Source: Ulota crispa
Lineage: Eukaryota > Streptophyta > Bryopsida > Orthotrichales > Orthotrichaceae
Assembly (NCBI GenBank): GCA_963920765.1
Contig: OY987250.1
Coordinates: forward strand, 9,726,409-9,790,408
Reading direction: 5' to 3'
Length of the DNA stretch: 64,000 nt
Part shown: positions 20,462 to 31,425 of the stretch, one piece after another
How positions within the stretch are numbered: the stretch's first letter is position 1
How the letters are laid out: each line of letters opens with the position of its first letter
Notes under the pieces: generated by a model
The model's database searches: none
Told to the model about the DNA's origin: nothing
Seen by the model: only the letters and a program-made list of their open reading frames with translations
Translations under genes and position numbers: made by a program

Positions 20462-23400
20462 TTATGACGAATCCAACCTTTCTTTCATCTCCTTCAAGGT
20501 GCACTCTACATCTTCGTTCTTGGGAAACAGCTCCAAAGCCTGCAGTACCAACAAAACACAAACCCAAACCTCTTCTTCAGATCATAAGAAATCAAAGCCA
20601 CACTACCGTCAGGCAGGCACCTCCAGAAAAATGAGCATCCAAACCAACATCAGAAGCAAATTTGTCATCTACTGAAAAAGTAAACTAGAATTCAATTACT
20701 GTACAGAAGAAGTAAATCTAAATGAGTTTACAGCAGAAAAATCAGTCACGGCATTGTGGAGGTCCCCAAGCAGGCAATAAGCAGTTCCTCGTCGTGTCAG
20801 CACCCTGCTCTTGACGCTGCTCTTTAGACCAGAAATATCGTTCCCACTGGTTCGTTGCCGACACAAGCATATAAGCAGGCCCAGACCTTCAGACGGATGA
20901 TCACGGTACCGTTTGACATACTCGGGGCAGGTAGCACAAACGATGTCCACTTGCATATCGAATATTGGATCATCTGAGTTGAGCAGATGAATGGCTGCGG
21001 TGCAGTCATCTATGCATGCCTGCGCTTGTTTCAAGTGCAATCTGCAAGCTGCCCTGTTCGCATAGCAACTGTACTGATTTGTCAAGTGTACCAGACGTAA
21101 TGACATATATACAGCCCCAGGATGCTTAAGACCGCAATATTCTTGAAAGATCAAGAGCAAAGCACTCACGGAGAGGACCACACATAACCAATCCTAGGGT
21201 GAACGACTATGTTAAGTAAATGCTCAGAGTGAGGAGGAAACAGGGATTTCCAACACTGATATATGTAATCATGAGGACAACGTTTTAGAAAACATGGCAA
21301 CAGAGAAGTTTGGGACGAATTGTGTGGAAGGATACTAAATCATGGCAGCATCTTTTGAAATAGCATCCGAGTACGCATTTGCTGCACTCTGATAATCTCC
21401 AGCCCTGTTGGTGTCCACACTCAGGATTTAGTGCTGTGTTACAAACTGGATGTTCAAGCATTGAAGAAGACAATACAGTTGCATAGATATTAATTGATTG
21501 GGAGAAAAAGAAAAAGAAAAGGTTATGAGTTACTTGAAGAAGGAGTCGCCTTTGTCTTGGAGAAAGATCGGCTCCCTGTGGAAATACGCTCAAGTAAGAA
21601 ACCGGTTAAATAGCATGAAAGTTTGAAGGGTAAATAGAGGCTTAAATCGTCTTAAGGTTCGCAAACCTGTCAGAGACATCGTTTGTATCAGGGGCCGCTG
21701 CATGCCCTCGATCTTTCAGCTGCACCTTCACTTCTGTGAGGGCACAAGAAAAGAATTGCGATAATGGATCACAAGTTACAGAAGAAGGTACTAAAACTGT
21801 TCCGCGTCTCATGTACCGACACTTGATGCAAGCAAAAAATCATCCTTTCATACACAGAGTTAGAGTTGTTAGCAAATGGTGCAAGCATCACTTGGCTAAA
21901 TGTCTGCAGCCACTGATCATTTCAGGTTGACTACTGTCACTTCTGTTTGTCTACAAGTTCCTACTTTGAAACAGCAAAAAGAAATTCATACAAAGCAATA
22001 AAATTGGGAATTAATATGTGCACACCGGGGGTTGACATATGCACACCCCCCTGGGTTGTAAATTACAGATTTCTACCATCAAAAGTTGAATTTGAGAATT
22101 TTGAATTCAGATTTGGACTTAGAGTCCATGATTTAGTCTAGAACCATAAAAAAAGGTTGCAATTGAACACCCAATGAAAAAGTTTATCCTTTTTTACAAA
22201 CAAAAGTAAAAGTAACACTTTTCCCTAGCTAAGCTTTTTCATTGTGTGCTGTTCAATTGCAACATTTTTTATGGTTCTACACTAAATCATGGTCTCTGAG
22301 TACAAATCTGCGTTCAAAATTTTCAAATTCGGCTTTTTCATGGTAGGAATCTATAATTTACCCCGAGGGGATGTGCATATATCAACCCCCGGCGTGCACA
22401 TATCAATTCCCATAAAATTTGATCTCGACAGAACCCACTTTTGTGCACAAAGAGCCCTTCACAGCTTTATGGTGATCTCCTTCAAACCGTGTCTTAGCAT
22501 ATGCGTAAAGGGACGCAAGCAGGATCCTCTACCGAAGATCGAAAGCAAGCGCTGGATCCAAATATACGGAAGGTTTGGAGCATTACCTCGGCTTTCACGA
22601 GCTGGTAGGTGATCAGGCAGTGTTGGCTTGTCACTGAAATTGATTGACACACACGAAAATTTTCGAGGAGCAGGTATTATCTTCTCAAATTTTGGTGCAA
22701 CCGCTTGTCTTTCTCTTAAGACCTCAGTCTTGGGAGTTATGATGACAGTAGCCTTGGGATTTGACAATGGTTTCAATGAGTCCCCTGCCATATCGCACGT
22801 CCCCTCACAGGACGGACCGATGTTTTCTTTCAGTTGTGATGCCGTCTTTTCGGCATTATCAGCGAATCGCACCCTCTCTTTCTTCAAAGGCGAAGGAGTT
22901 GCTGGCTCCTCTGCATCGAAATTATCTTTGTTGAATTGCTCTCGTAATTTCTCATACTCGAGTTTCTCAATAATGGCGACTTCCTCATCAAGCACCACAT
23001 CCTTGTACTCCACAGGCTCCTGGTCCGCGTCTTTTTGCAATGTTGGTGTTGCTGGTAACAGTTGTTTCTTCCAATCCATGAGCTCAACCTAGCAAGGTAG
23101 AGAGGACACTAGAACCATTAGAGACCTGATCCCGTTCCTGCTACCAAAGGCAACTCATCTATGCAGGAATTTTGGCTCGTATATCCAAAGTGATCTCTCT
23201 TGAGCTCTATAGTGATTCTACCAATGAAAGGGCACTCCGACATACTCCCTCTGTCCCTCTAAAAAGCTCCATATCAGACACATTTCTTGTACCACTAAAA
23301 AGCTTCCTTCTAGTGATATCAAATGACGAGAAAACGTTTGCCATGTTCAATGATCTCAAGGGGGCAAGTTGAGCAATTAGAGAACATTCCTCTCCTAGCA

Positions 23401-25882
23401 AGCTTGGCCTTGCCCATACGAGGTATCATTGTTGCTACTAATCTTTAAATCATCAATTATGAGGAGGAGCTGGCAGCATTCACAAACTATGCACAAGTAT
23501 GGTACTTTTGCATGGAATTTACTGGAGATCTTGCATACATTTGGAAGATGATATATTGATTCTAGAATGCATGTCACTAGCACAAAGGCTAAAAAGACAG
23601 TTAATCCTTTGCAAGGAAGTTGTTTGGTTGTTTTTAGAGGGACAGAGGGAGTATTGTTTAGAATGCTTACAGTAAATGCACAAGAGATTGTCCTCTACCA
23701 TAACGGTGAAATAAGGTTACAGGAATGGACATGAGAGATGTATTGTGTTAAAAGTTGGATACTCACATTTTCTTCGTGCATTTCGGCTGCCTTGTGTCGC
23801 TCGATTGCCTTGCGTCTCGCCTTCGGACATCACACGCCAAACACAAACACAAACACCACGCCTGAGTTTTAGCTTTAGAAGAATCTATTAGAAACAAGGA
23901 AATTTTTCATGGATACCCCTGAAGTTTGCTATATTTTCACAGATACCCCTGCCTTTTCAGAAATATCACAAATACCCTTGGACCAAAAATTTTAGGCGTT
24001 TCTTTTGTTGTGCATGCCACTTTTATTTTTCCTTTGTGCGCACCACAACACCAAAGAAGTAGTGTGCGCACACAGGGAGAAGGAAGTGGCATGCATAACA
24101 AAACCAACGCCTAAGTTTTTGGTCCAAGGGTATATGTGATATTTCTGAAAAAGCAGGGGTATCTATGAAATTATTGCAAACTTCAGGGGTATCCATGAAA
24201 TTTTCCCTAGAAACAAAGACCAGACTCACAGTGGGGAAGGGTTTGGAGAGCAGGTTGTTTGTTGAGGTACCTCGTCCAGTTGCATTTGCTTCGAAACAGC
24301 AACACGATTGTTTATGGATTTCGTTTCGGAGAATTTCTTCTTGATCTCCCGAGATCGATCTCTGATAGCTTCCAAGGATCGCTCTCGGCGTGCCAAAATG
24401 TCCTTCTTGTCACCCATTGCTGCCAGTCTGTTCCAGAGCTTTTGCTCCTTCTACAAAACAGATAATAAACAATTAAACCAAACAGCAATCAAAAGCAACT
24501 CTAAACCTTGCACTCACAATAGAGCGCATCACAATCGTTTCTAAAGTACACAATTCACTATGTTTAGTATTTTAGCCATAGTTGTTACATTGGGCCACTC
24601 GTCTGCCTGCTTGTATGCCCAAAGTGCCTGATTGAGCTCATGGTCTGTCCAATGTAGGAGCTCATGGTCTGTCCAATGTAGGAGCTCATGGTCTGTCCAA
24701 TGTAGGAGCTCATGGTCTGTCCAATGTACGAGCTCATGGTCTGTCCAATGTACGAGCTCATGGTCTGTCCAATGTACGAGCTCATGGTCTGTCCAATGTA
24801 GGAGCTCATGGTCTGTCCAATGTAGGTCTGTTCAATGTAGTCAACTCATAATTGACTTTTAAAAATGATAAAAAATGACAAAAAAAAAATTACTTTGTAC
24901 ATGGTGACACTCATTGTTGTCAACACAAAGTCAAAATGTGAATTTAAAGCCATATCAAGCACTAAAAATGAAAAACAATCACCTCATTCTTCCTATTTTA
25001 AGTCAAAAATCCTAGAAAAACACAAAGGACGGACACATCCATGTCTGTTTTGTGACAGCCAAATCTTGCCTGAAGTAACAACCCTGATTGTAGCACCAAA
25101 ACAGGGAGCCATGGAACGAACTCAATCAACAAAACAAAATAGCCAACATGAGATCCAAAACTTACTAATCAATCTTTATCCACTACTTACACATCATTTT
25201 TGAAGCCTGCGAAGTAGAGTATCATATATCATACAGAATGAACAACGTACCTTGACCAAATGGAAATGCACGCCCTGTTTGTCGACCACTCCGGAGCTGT
25301 CGATGGTATCGATCTCGCCTTCCAGGTCAACTTGAAACAAGAAGGGGTAACTGTTGACCTTCACAAAGCACTCCGTCGCTGCACAGCAAACTTTTGTAAA
25401 TTTCCCTGTCTCATTTCAAGAATGTTTCACATTTTCCTATTTTGTAAATTTCCCTGTCTCATTTCAAGAATTCTTCACATTTTCCTATTTTGTAAATTTC
25501 CCTGTCTCATTTCATGAATTCTTCACATTTTCCTATTTTGTAAATTTCCCTGTCTCATTTCATGAATTCTTCACATTTTCCATGTGAGTTGTTAAACATT
25601 TCTGTCTATTTCTTCTATGATTTTTCCCTATTAAGACACAGGGAATTCATATGCAAATCCCTTGACGAGAGTTTGAGCAGCTGCACAAACAACCGACAAG
25701 CAATGCTCATCGAAACCCTAAAAACACAAAAGCCAGGCTTTTCATTGCAAACCCTAAAAAGAAAAATACAGCAGAGACTTACTGGTAATGTCGGCAGTCG
25801 CAGGATTCACCGTGCGAAGCTCCACATCGATCTTCACCCATGCTTCACTCTCCGTCCACTTGAAGTCCGGCGATATTGGCAT
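20462..25882 (-). CDS. DNAAF4: DNAAF4/DYX1C1-like axonemal dynein assembly factor (CS + TPR)
   Basis: Ten exons on the minus strand: 25882-25783, 25378-25251, 24450-24271, 23820-23767, 23088-22587, 21733-21667, 21575-21534, 21404-21336, 21068-20732, 20539-20462; 518 aa (human about 420). An N-terminal CS/p23-like domain (about aa 3-80) begins MPISPDFKWTESEAWVKIDV, aligning to [21 protein letters not shown], then TTECFVKVNSYPFLFQVDL. A charged coiled coil follows (about 80-155), a variable linker, the family motif IPAPRKFSCVSINFS, and C-terminal TPRs (FLQDKGDSFFKAGDYQSAANAYSDAI; YANRAACRLHLK; LTRRGTAYCLLGDL). DNAAF4 acts with HSP90/R2TP-type chaperones to preassemble ciliary dynein arms in the cytoplasm; in plants this means sperm flagella. 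An upstream in-frame ATG at 25963 would add 27 residues, but 25882 matches homologues. Introns carry five mobile elements and a tandem array. Confidence 0.87.
22006..22411. mobile_element. Long-TIR MITE family B, copy 2 (in DNAAF4 intron)
   Basis: About 406 bp foldback from GGGAATTAATATGTGCACACC to GTGCACATATCAATTCCC, flanked by ATAAAATT at 21998-22005 and 22412-22419. The interior is collinear with 12280-12693. The outer 40 bp differ from copy 1 and repeat an ATATGTGCACACC-like motif. Confidence 0.88.
23245..23651. mobile_element. Stowaway-like MITE, copy 2 (in DNAAF4 intron)
   Basis: 407 bp, CTCCCTCTGTCCCTCTAAAA to AGAGGGACAGAGGGAG, with TA at both flanks (23243-23244, 23652-23653). The interior is the reverse complement of copy 1 at 2432-2851. 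Confidence 0.92.
23898..24207. mobile_element. Mutator-like MITE family A, copy 3 (in DNAAF4 intron)
   Basis: 310 bp foldback flanked by a perfect 9-bp repeat TAGAAACAA (23889-23897, 24208-24216). Arms and interior match copy 1 at 11059-11370. Confidence 0.92.
24634..24840. repeat. 24-bp tandem repeat, 8 units (in DNAAF4 intron 2)
   Basis: Eight units of 24 bp beginning GAGCTCATGGTCTGTCCAAT at 24634, then a partial unit. Units differ mainly at one position (G or C before GAGCTC), with the C variants clustered as three adjacent copies. Open in several frames only because the period is a multiple of three. Confidence 0.97.
25383..25680. mobile_element. MITE family F copy 1 with internal 48-bp repeats (DNAAF4 intron 1)
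   Basis: Left end ACAGCAAACTTTTG, right end GAGAGTTTGAGCAG (degraded). It contains four copies of a 48-bp unit (25391-25583; TTGTAAATTTCCCTGTCTCA). The rest matches copy 2 at 38406-38582, including GTTAAACATTTCTGTCTATT. Its left end lies two bases from the exon 2 splice acceptor. Confidence 0.8.
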
Positions 25883-26138
25883 TTCTCGATCTTCCTCCTC
25901 AACCTGATTGTTTGTTTGTTTGTTTGTTGGCTCTTGTATGAGGAATGTCAACAATGATTCCAACCCTTCCTGTTCATGCCTTTTTGTAAAATCAGTTCAC
26001 GAGGCCTCACTGGCGATGAGTGATGAACACATCTCGTTTCTGTACCGAGAATTTCAGTGACACGCTACTGCAGGTGATCATGAAAGACCAATACAGCATA
26101 TTCGTCCCGCATGCGCCCCCCCTTCGATAAGTTAACCC
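25883..26138. promoter_or_regulatory. Putative 5' UTR/promoter region of the DNAAF4-like gene
   Basis: Only about 250 bp separate the chosen start from the first TTAA element. A (TTTG)n run lies at 25910-25930. No core promoter motif can be assigned with confidence. Confidence 0.3.
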
Positions 26139-26387
26139 TTAACCCCTGAGCGCCCAGCCCAAATTCGTGCAGTGTTAGACCTCATTGTAAATAATTTGAC
26201 ATCACAAGTTCAAAAACAACATCTGGAAGAGTTAGTTGTTGATATTGCACAAGGCTTAGGGTCTGCATATGTATGAAAAATTTGGTCAGTTTTCGTTGCA
26301 TGAATCAAAAAATTATAACAGACAAAGACAACAAACAGTCAAATATGGAAAGGCCACATTCTGGCTTGAGGGGCGCTCAAGGGTTAA
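26139..26387. mobile_element. TTAA-bounded element, family I copy 1
   Basis: 249 bp, from TTAACCCCTGAGCGCCC to GGGGCGCTCAAGGGTTAA. The same ends occur at 54803-55050 (248 bp). Both copies are immediately preceded by TTAACCC. Confidence 0.85.
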
Positions 26388-26461
26388 GGGGGTCACTGTG
26401 GATACATGGCCTCGTGTATGCGCGAGGACAATTTTCATTCCCGTGGTCCTTTAGGGGTTAA
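26384..26461. mobile_element. Short TTAA-to-TTAA remnant
   Basis: A 78-bp segment between the right TTAA of family I copy 1 and the next TTAA. It ends GGTCCTTTAGGGGTTAA, like a family D or N terminus, so it looks like a deleted element. Confidence 0.5.
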
Positions 26462-27905
26462 TCCCTAGAGGACAATTGGCCCTTTTAGGGGGCAAATGGG
26501 ATTTCAAGCATGTACACCCTTGAAGGACGGATGGATCTCCGTGGCATGCCGTGCCTGAAGCAGTCTACACTGTTTTGCTTATGAGCACTAGTAGTATTGC
26601 TTCAAAAAGTTGAAAAAGTGAACAGTGCAAGGTGATCCCATGAAAATTGCAATAAGGGCAGCTTGGGGCCTAACACCATGATTTTGAATTTTCTCACAAC
26701 TTGGGGTACCTAAAAATATGAGTGTATTTGATTAAAAAAATTTGCCTTCCATAATGAACTACGTGTTAATGATCACTTTTGGAAAAAAATCAAATGAAAA
26801 ACAACTTTTCTCTGGGCTACATAATCTTTTTTCAAAGCCAAAGGACAATTTTTGTCCTCTTGGACTATAGAGGCTCAAAAACGGTGTGGTTGTTCTAAAC
26901 AACCATGTAGGAGTTTCAAAAACCGTGCACTCAGCTTTTTAAAATGCGTCACATTTTTTTGTTCATAAATTGTACTTGTGCATGTACTGGTTTAGAACCT
27001 CATGAGAGTGACATGATCTACCACTAAGTGTGCTTATTGTCATAATTGTGTTGAGTTTTGTCTTTTAATAAAATATAGATATTTGTCATACTAAAATAAT
27101 AATAAACTTGTTTTCAATCATAATTTGAGTATTGGAAGATGGAATGGGTGCTTGCAAGCTTTAAAGGACTTAGGTGAGCATCCTTAGTTTTGTAGTAGTT
27201 GGTTTTTGGACACATGTGCTCCATTTACAAGCAGCCTTTGAATTGTCGGTGCTACAACATATGATCAAGAATAGCTACCTATGCACTTTTTGCTTTGAGA
27301 AATTGTAGTTAATTCATATCAACTCAAAAAAAAATCAATTTAAACGGCCATAGAACTATTTTTTCCTTGACTTTCTACGAAAAATATTTCCAAGCTAATA
27401 AATTGGCTTGATTTTGTACAAACGTCATCTTCCCCTTAGATGGTTGGTTTACAAGCTTCCTACCTTACAACTAAACTACTTTGTGAGATTCTTTGGAACT
27501 TTTATGGAAGATGGGGAATTCAAAGTTCTAGGTGGGATCTAATTTTTTCTTCATTCCAACATTTATTGAAGAAATACAAAATGAATTTCTGGAAAATGGG
27601 AGAGGGTGGGCAAAAACTTCTTCAAAAATTGCATTTTTTTTAAAATAAAAATATGAAATAGGTTCTTTAGACTTGTATATACGTGGGCAGCTTTGATTCG
27701 TTCAAATTTGATTGATGAGATGAAAGCTATGAGAAGATTTAGTTGCTGGTAGGTATGTTTTCTCTCAAAACTACACCTACATGCAAACTAAAATTTCTCA
27801 TAACTTTCATCTCATCAATCAGAATTGGATGATTCAAAACTTCCCACATATATCAAAATCTAAAAAACCAACTTCAAATTTTTATTTTAAAAGTCAACTA
27901 TACAC
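26458..27905. mobile_element. TTAA family D copy, fragmented and interrupted (D7)
   Basis: 26458-26515 matches the first 60 bp of a family D type-1 arm. The arm resumes at about 27472 (CTAAACTACTTTG) and continues through the central inversion to about 27905. The gap is filled by a family M-like segment (about 26515-26885) and a family G element (about 26904-27469). The right end is missing. Confidence 0.65.
26904..27469. mobile_element. MITE family G copy 2, nested in D7
   Basis: The right end CCCTTAGATGG...GCTTCCTACCTTA closely matches the right end of copy 1 (14840-14874). The left end (ATGTAGGAGTTTCAAAAACC) is degraded. Confidence 0.55.
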
Positions 27906-29214
27906 AAAAGAAATATTCAATAGCACTATCACACAATTGGAAGACAACCATGATAATTGACTTAATCAAAAGTTTGGATCTTTTTTGGCACCCATTGTCA
28001 TTTTGAGTTTTTCTTTCTTTTTATGCTAACCAAAAGTAAACATACAAAAGTCCTCTTGGTGAAAAGGAGGCATAAGGGTTATGCCCCCCAAAAAGAGTGC
28101 CAACTACCTATTTTTATCCTGACAAACTTGAAACCAAACTCAACTCATCACTTCTTTTTGTGATAATTGGGCCTTGCTCCAATGTTTCATTTAAAAATAA
28201 AAAAATCTATTTTCATGTTGAAAAGCCATCCTTGTTTTCTCTTGAACAAAAATCATAAAAAATTGGTTGCGGATATTTTTGGGATAATTCTAATATCACA
28301 GCTTCCCAACGTACCAAAAAACCATTTTTTAGGATTTACTTGGTGTCACTGTCCATGATCAATTGCTTGTAAACTCACATCCTACTATATGTCGGCCAAC
28401 CTTGGTGCTTGTTTAAAAGAGTCAAGCAAGCATGATACGTTTAACTAATTTTCAACTATTCATGTAATTCTCAACTATGTTTGTCCTTGAACATCAAAAA
28501 ATCTTTTTCTGTTTTGTACATATCTCCCACAGTTTTGCATAAATTTCCCGATGTTTTGCAGAGATCTCTCCATGTTTTGGGTAAACAACATTACTTTTCT
28601 CATGTAGAAAGCCCTTCACTCACAAGATACAATTATTGTAAAGAATTTAGTATAAGTCATTTTCATTTCATTGGGTGCCAACCCTTGTTTACCAAGGCTC
28701 TAGAATTTGCACATGCACACATCGGTCGTTTTTGTCACCATTTTATAAATGTATTAACGCTTGATATCCTATTTACAAATAAATTTACAATTTGACCAAT
28801 ATGTTGCCACCTCCATTTATTTTATAATAAGTATAACATATTTATATGTCACTTGATTTTATTTCAACGGGATTGAAATTAATACATGGCTTGTTTTATG
28901 AAATTTATGTGTAAACTAATAAATATGTCCTTGTTTTGTTTATTATTGAGTTGCAGTATATTGTAAGTGATCTTCCTAAGTGTTGAAGCCTTTTTGCTAT
29001 CTCCGGTCTTAATAAAAAAATTATACATATATCGTTTTTCTTTTCATCTATTTTTGGATGATGTTGGAGCAGCTGCCCAACATAGCCAAGCACCAGCTGC
29101 AATCCTAATTCCTGAGGCGAGCTTTTAATATTTTTGACAAATTCAGGATCAGCTTCGTTTTTCCCCCAAATCCCCTCTTTGCTCTTCACCTTTTGAACAT
29201 ACTTAGGGTGGAAA
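27906..29214. other. AT-rich intergenic, no gene seen
   Basis: No recognised element boundary or conserved coding segment. Confidence 0.5.
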
Positions 29215-30035
29215 AGATTTAGGGTGGAAAAGCTCCATATTTTATCAACAAAAAAATTGGAATTGGTTTTCTAGATTTGCATATATGTTGAATGTTTGAA
29301 TCGTTCCATTTTGATGAGATGAAAGTTATGAGGAGTTCTTGTTTATGGGCAATTATGGACTCTAGTTCTACTCTAAAATAAACTTTGAAGTCATTTATTT
29401 TACTTTATTTTCAATATTTTGGATTAAGAACAAAACCAAAGGATGTAGATTGTTTATTGCAACACTACAACTATTGGGATTGGCATTTTTCATTTCTATA
29501 ATTAACCCTTTAACAACCTACTGACCACTTTGTGGTCAATCTGGCCCCTTTTCCCAGTGCAGGAAGAGAATGGCAATGAATCTGGTGATTAGCCAAAGGA
29601 GACATGTTTAGGGAATTGGGAAGTGAAGAATTTAGGACAATAACCAAGCCAATGTGAGGTGGCATGTGGCTAGAGGGTTGAAAAAACTAAAAGAGTACCA
29701 ACTAAAAATACATCAATGAATGCAAAAAGATGGCCATAACAACTAAAAAGTGAGCATAATTTATAATGCATAACACTAAATCTTGCAAGATACTTCCATC
29801 TATACGGTCAGATTTATGGTAGAATTCTGTATTCAATAGTTTGAAATTCTCCCCCAAATGGCCATACAAAGGATTGCCCACCCCTAGAATCAACCATGGT
29901 CGTTAAAAGGTTAACTTCTTAACAATTTAGTGTTTCAAATCATTCTCTACTTTTTTTTACTTACTATCTATTTCCCATGTGTTGTACAATTTCAAATGAT
30001 TTGAAAATTTTCAAGTATGTACCCAACTTGCCTTC
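29215..30035. mobile_element. TTAA family D interior fragment (D8) split by element L
   Basis: Sequences on both sides of 29502-29914 match the interior of the family D copy at 43800-44100 (TAAAATAAACTTTGAAGTC; then CTTAACAATTTAGTG). Both ends of the D element are lost. Confidence 0.7.
29502..29914. mobile_element. TTAA-bounded element, family L
   Basis: 413 bp, TTAACCCTTTAACAACC to GGTCGTTAAAAGGTTAA, with a subterminal GACCACTTTGTGGTC hairpin. The equivalent position in other family D copies has a single TTAA (43975; reverse strand near 59703), which indicates the insertion site. Confidence 0.85.
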
Positions 30036-30305
30036 AAGAATGAATCCAAAGAGTTACAACCATTTTAGAATTTTTTCATACAAATGTGACCTTTTGAAGT
30101 GTAGCTGCTCAAGTTTTTGCAGGGACAAAGGATGATTTTTTGTCAATTCAAACTCAAATGTCTTGCAATCTACATGGTGAAAGTTTCTGAATTTTTATTC
30201 CTATCTTTTAAAACTAGTGTACTACAAGATCTTACATTTGTGTGTTTCCAAAAATGTATTTTTTCTAAAATTTGGTACTCATAATAGAAATGGCAGTTTT
30301 GGAAC

Positions 30306-31031
30306 TTAACCTCTAAAGGACCAAGCCCCCTTTTTGGGGACAATTGGGGTTTCGGGCATGTACCTATGCCTAAACTACTTTGCATGATTTTTTGAAATTT
30401 TTACGAGAGATGGGGAATTCAAAGATCTACATGGGCATCTAATGTTTTCTTCATTCTGACATTTATACAAGAAGTCAAAAATAAATTTCTAGAAAAAGGT
30501 CTAGATCGGGCAACCCAAAAAATTCTTAAAAATTGCATTGAAAATAAATAAAAATATGTAATAGGTTCTTTAGACTTGTTTATAGGCGAGGAACTTTTAA
30601 TCATTCAATTTTCATTGATGAGATGAAAGTTATGAGAAGTTTTTGTTTGCAAGTAGGTGTGACTTTGAGAGAAACCATACCTACCTTAAAACAAAAACTT
30701 CTCATAACTTTCATCTCATTAATGAAAATTGAATGATTTAAAGCTCCGCACCTATGAATAAGTCTAAAGAACCTATTTCATATTTTTATTTATTTTTAAT
30801 GCAATTTTTAAGAAATATTTGGGCTGCCTGATCTAGATCTTTTCCTAGAAATTTATTTTTGACTTCTTTAATAAATGTCAAAATGAAGAAAAAATTAGAT
30901 GCCCACGTAGATCTTTGAATTCCCCATCTCCCATAAAAATTTCAAAAAATCACGCAAAGTAGTTTAGCCATAGGTACATGTCCGAAATCTCATTTGTCCC
31001 CCGAGGGGACAATTGGTCCTTTAGGGGTTAA
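30306..31031. mobile_element. TTAA family D foldback copy (D1)
   Basis: 726-bp near-continuous palindrome from TTAACCTCTAAAGGACC to GGTCCTTTAGGGGTTAA. The arms of about 345 bp meet near 30665-30675, leaving almost no loop. Both arms are the family D type-1 arm. Confidence 0.92.
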
Positions 31032-31359
31032 GGGTTCTAATCATGTAGGCTAGAATGTTGATATAAACAGGCCCAAGGGCCAAGTCTTGACAACCTCAAA
31101 TCCTCATGTCAAACAGCAATCAATGGGAAACCGCAACCTGCATTCACCCATACGGTCATACCCCCGCTTCAACCCTAGGGGTGGTGGTTAGAAATGTACA
31201 TAACATTTAATAGCCTGAAGAGAGGCTGCCTTTCCCTCTCTTTAGGTATCATCCACGAACTTCATCTTGACAAAAATATATATATAGATAGATAGATATA
31301 TATATAGATATATATAGGTATATATAGATATATATAGATATATATATAGATATATATAT

Positions 31360-31425
<66 letters not shown>

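Noticed and set aside
22628-23092. 154-codon + strand open frame
   Set aside because: Antisense shadow of DNAAF4 exon 5.
24634-24840. CRISPR-like array
   Set aside because: Units are directly contiguous without spacers, in a eukaryotic intron.
24585-24862. Repeat proteins SSYIGQTM and SSWSVQCR
   Set aside because: Artefacts of a 24-bp tandem repeat, whose period is a multiple of three, inside an intron.
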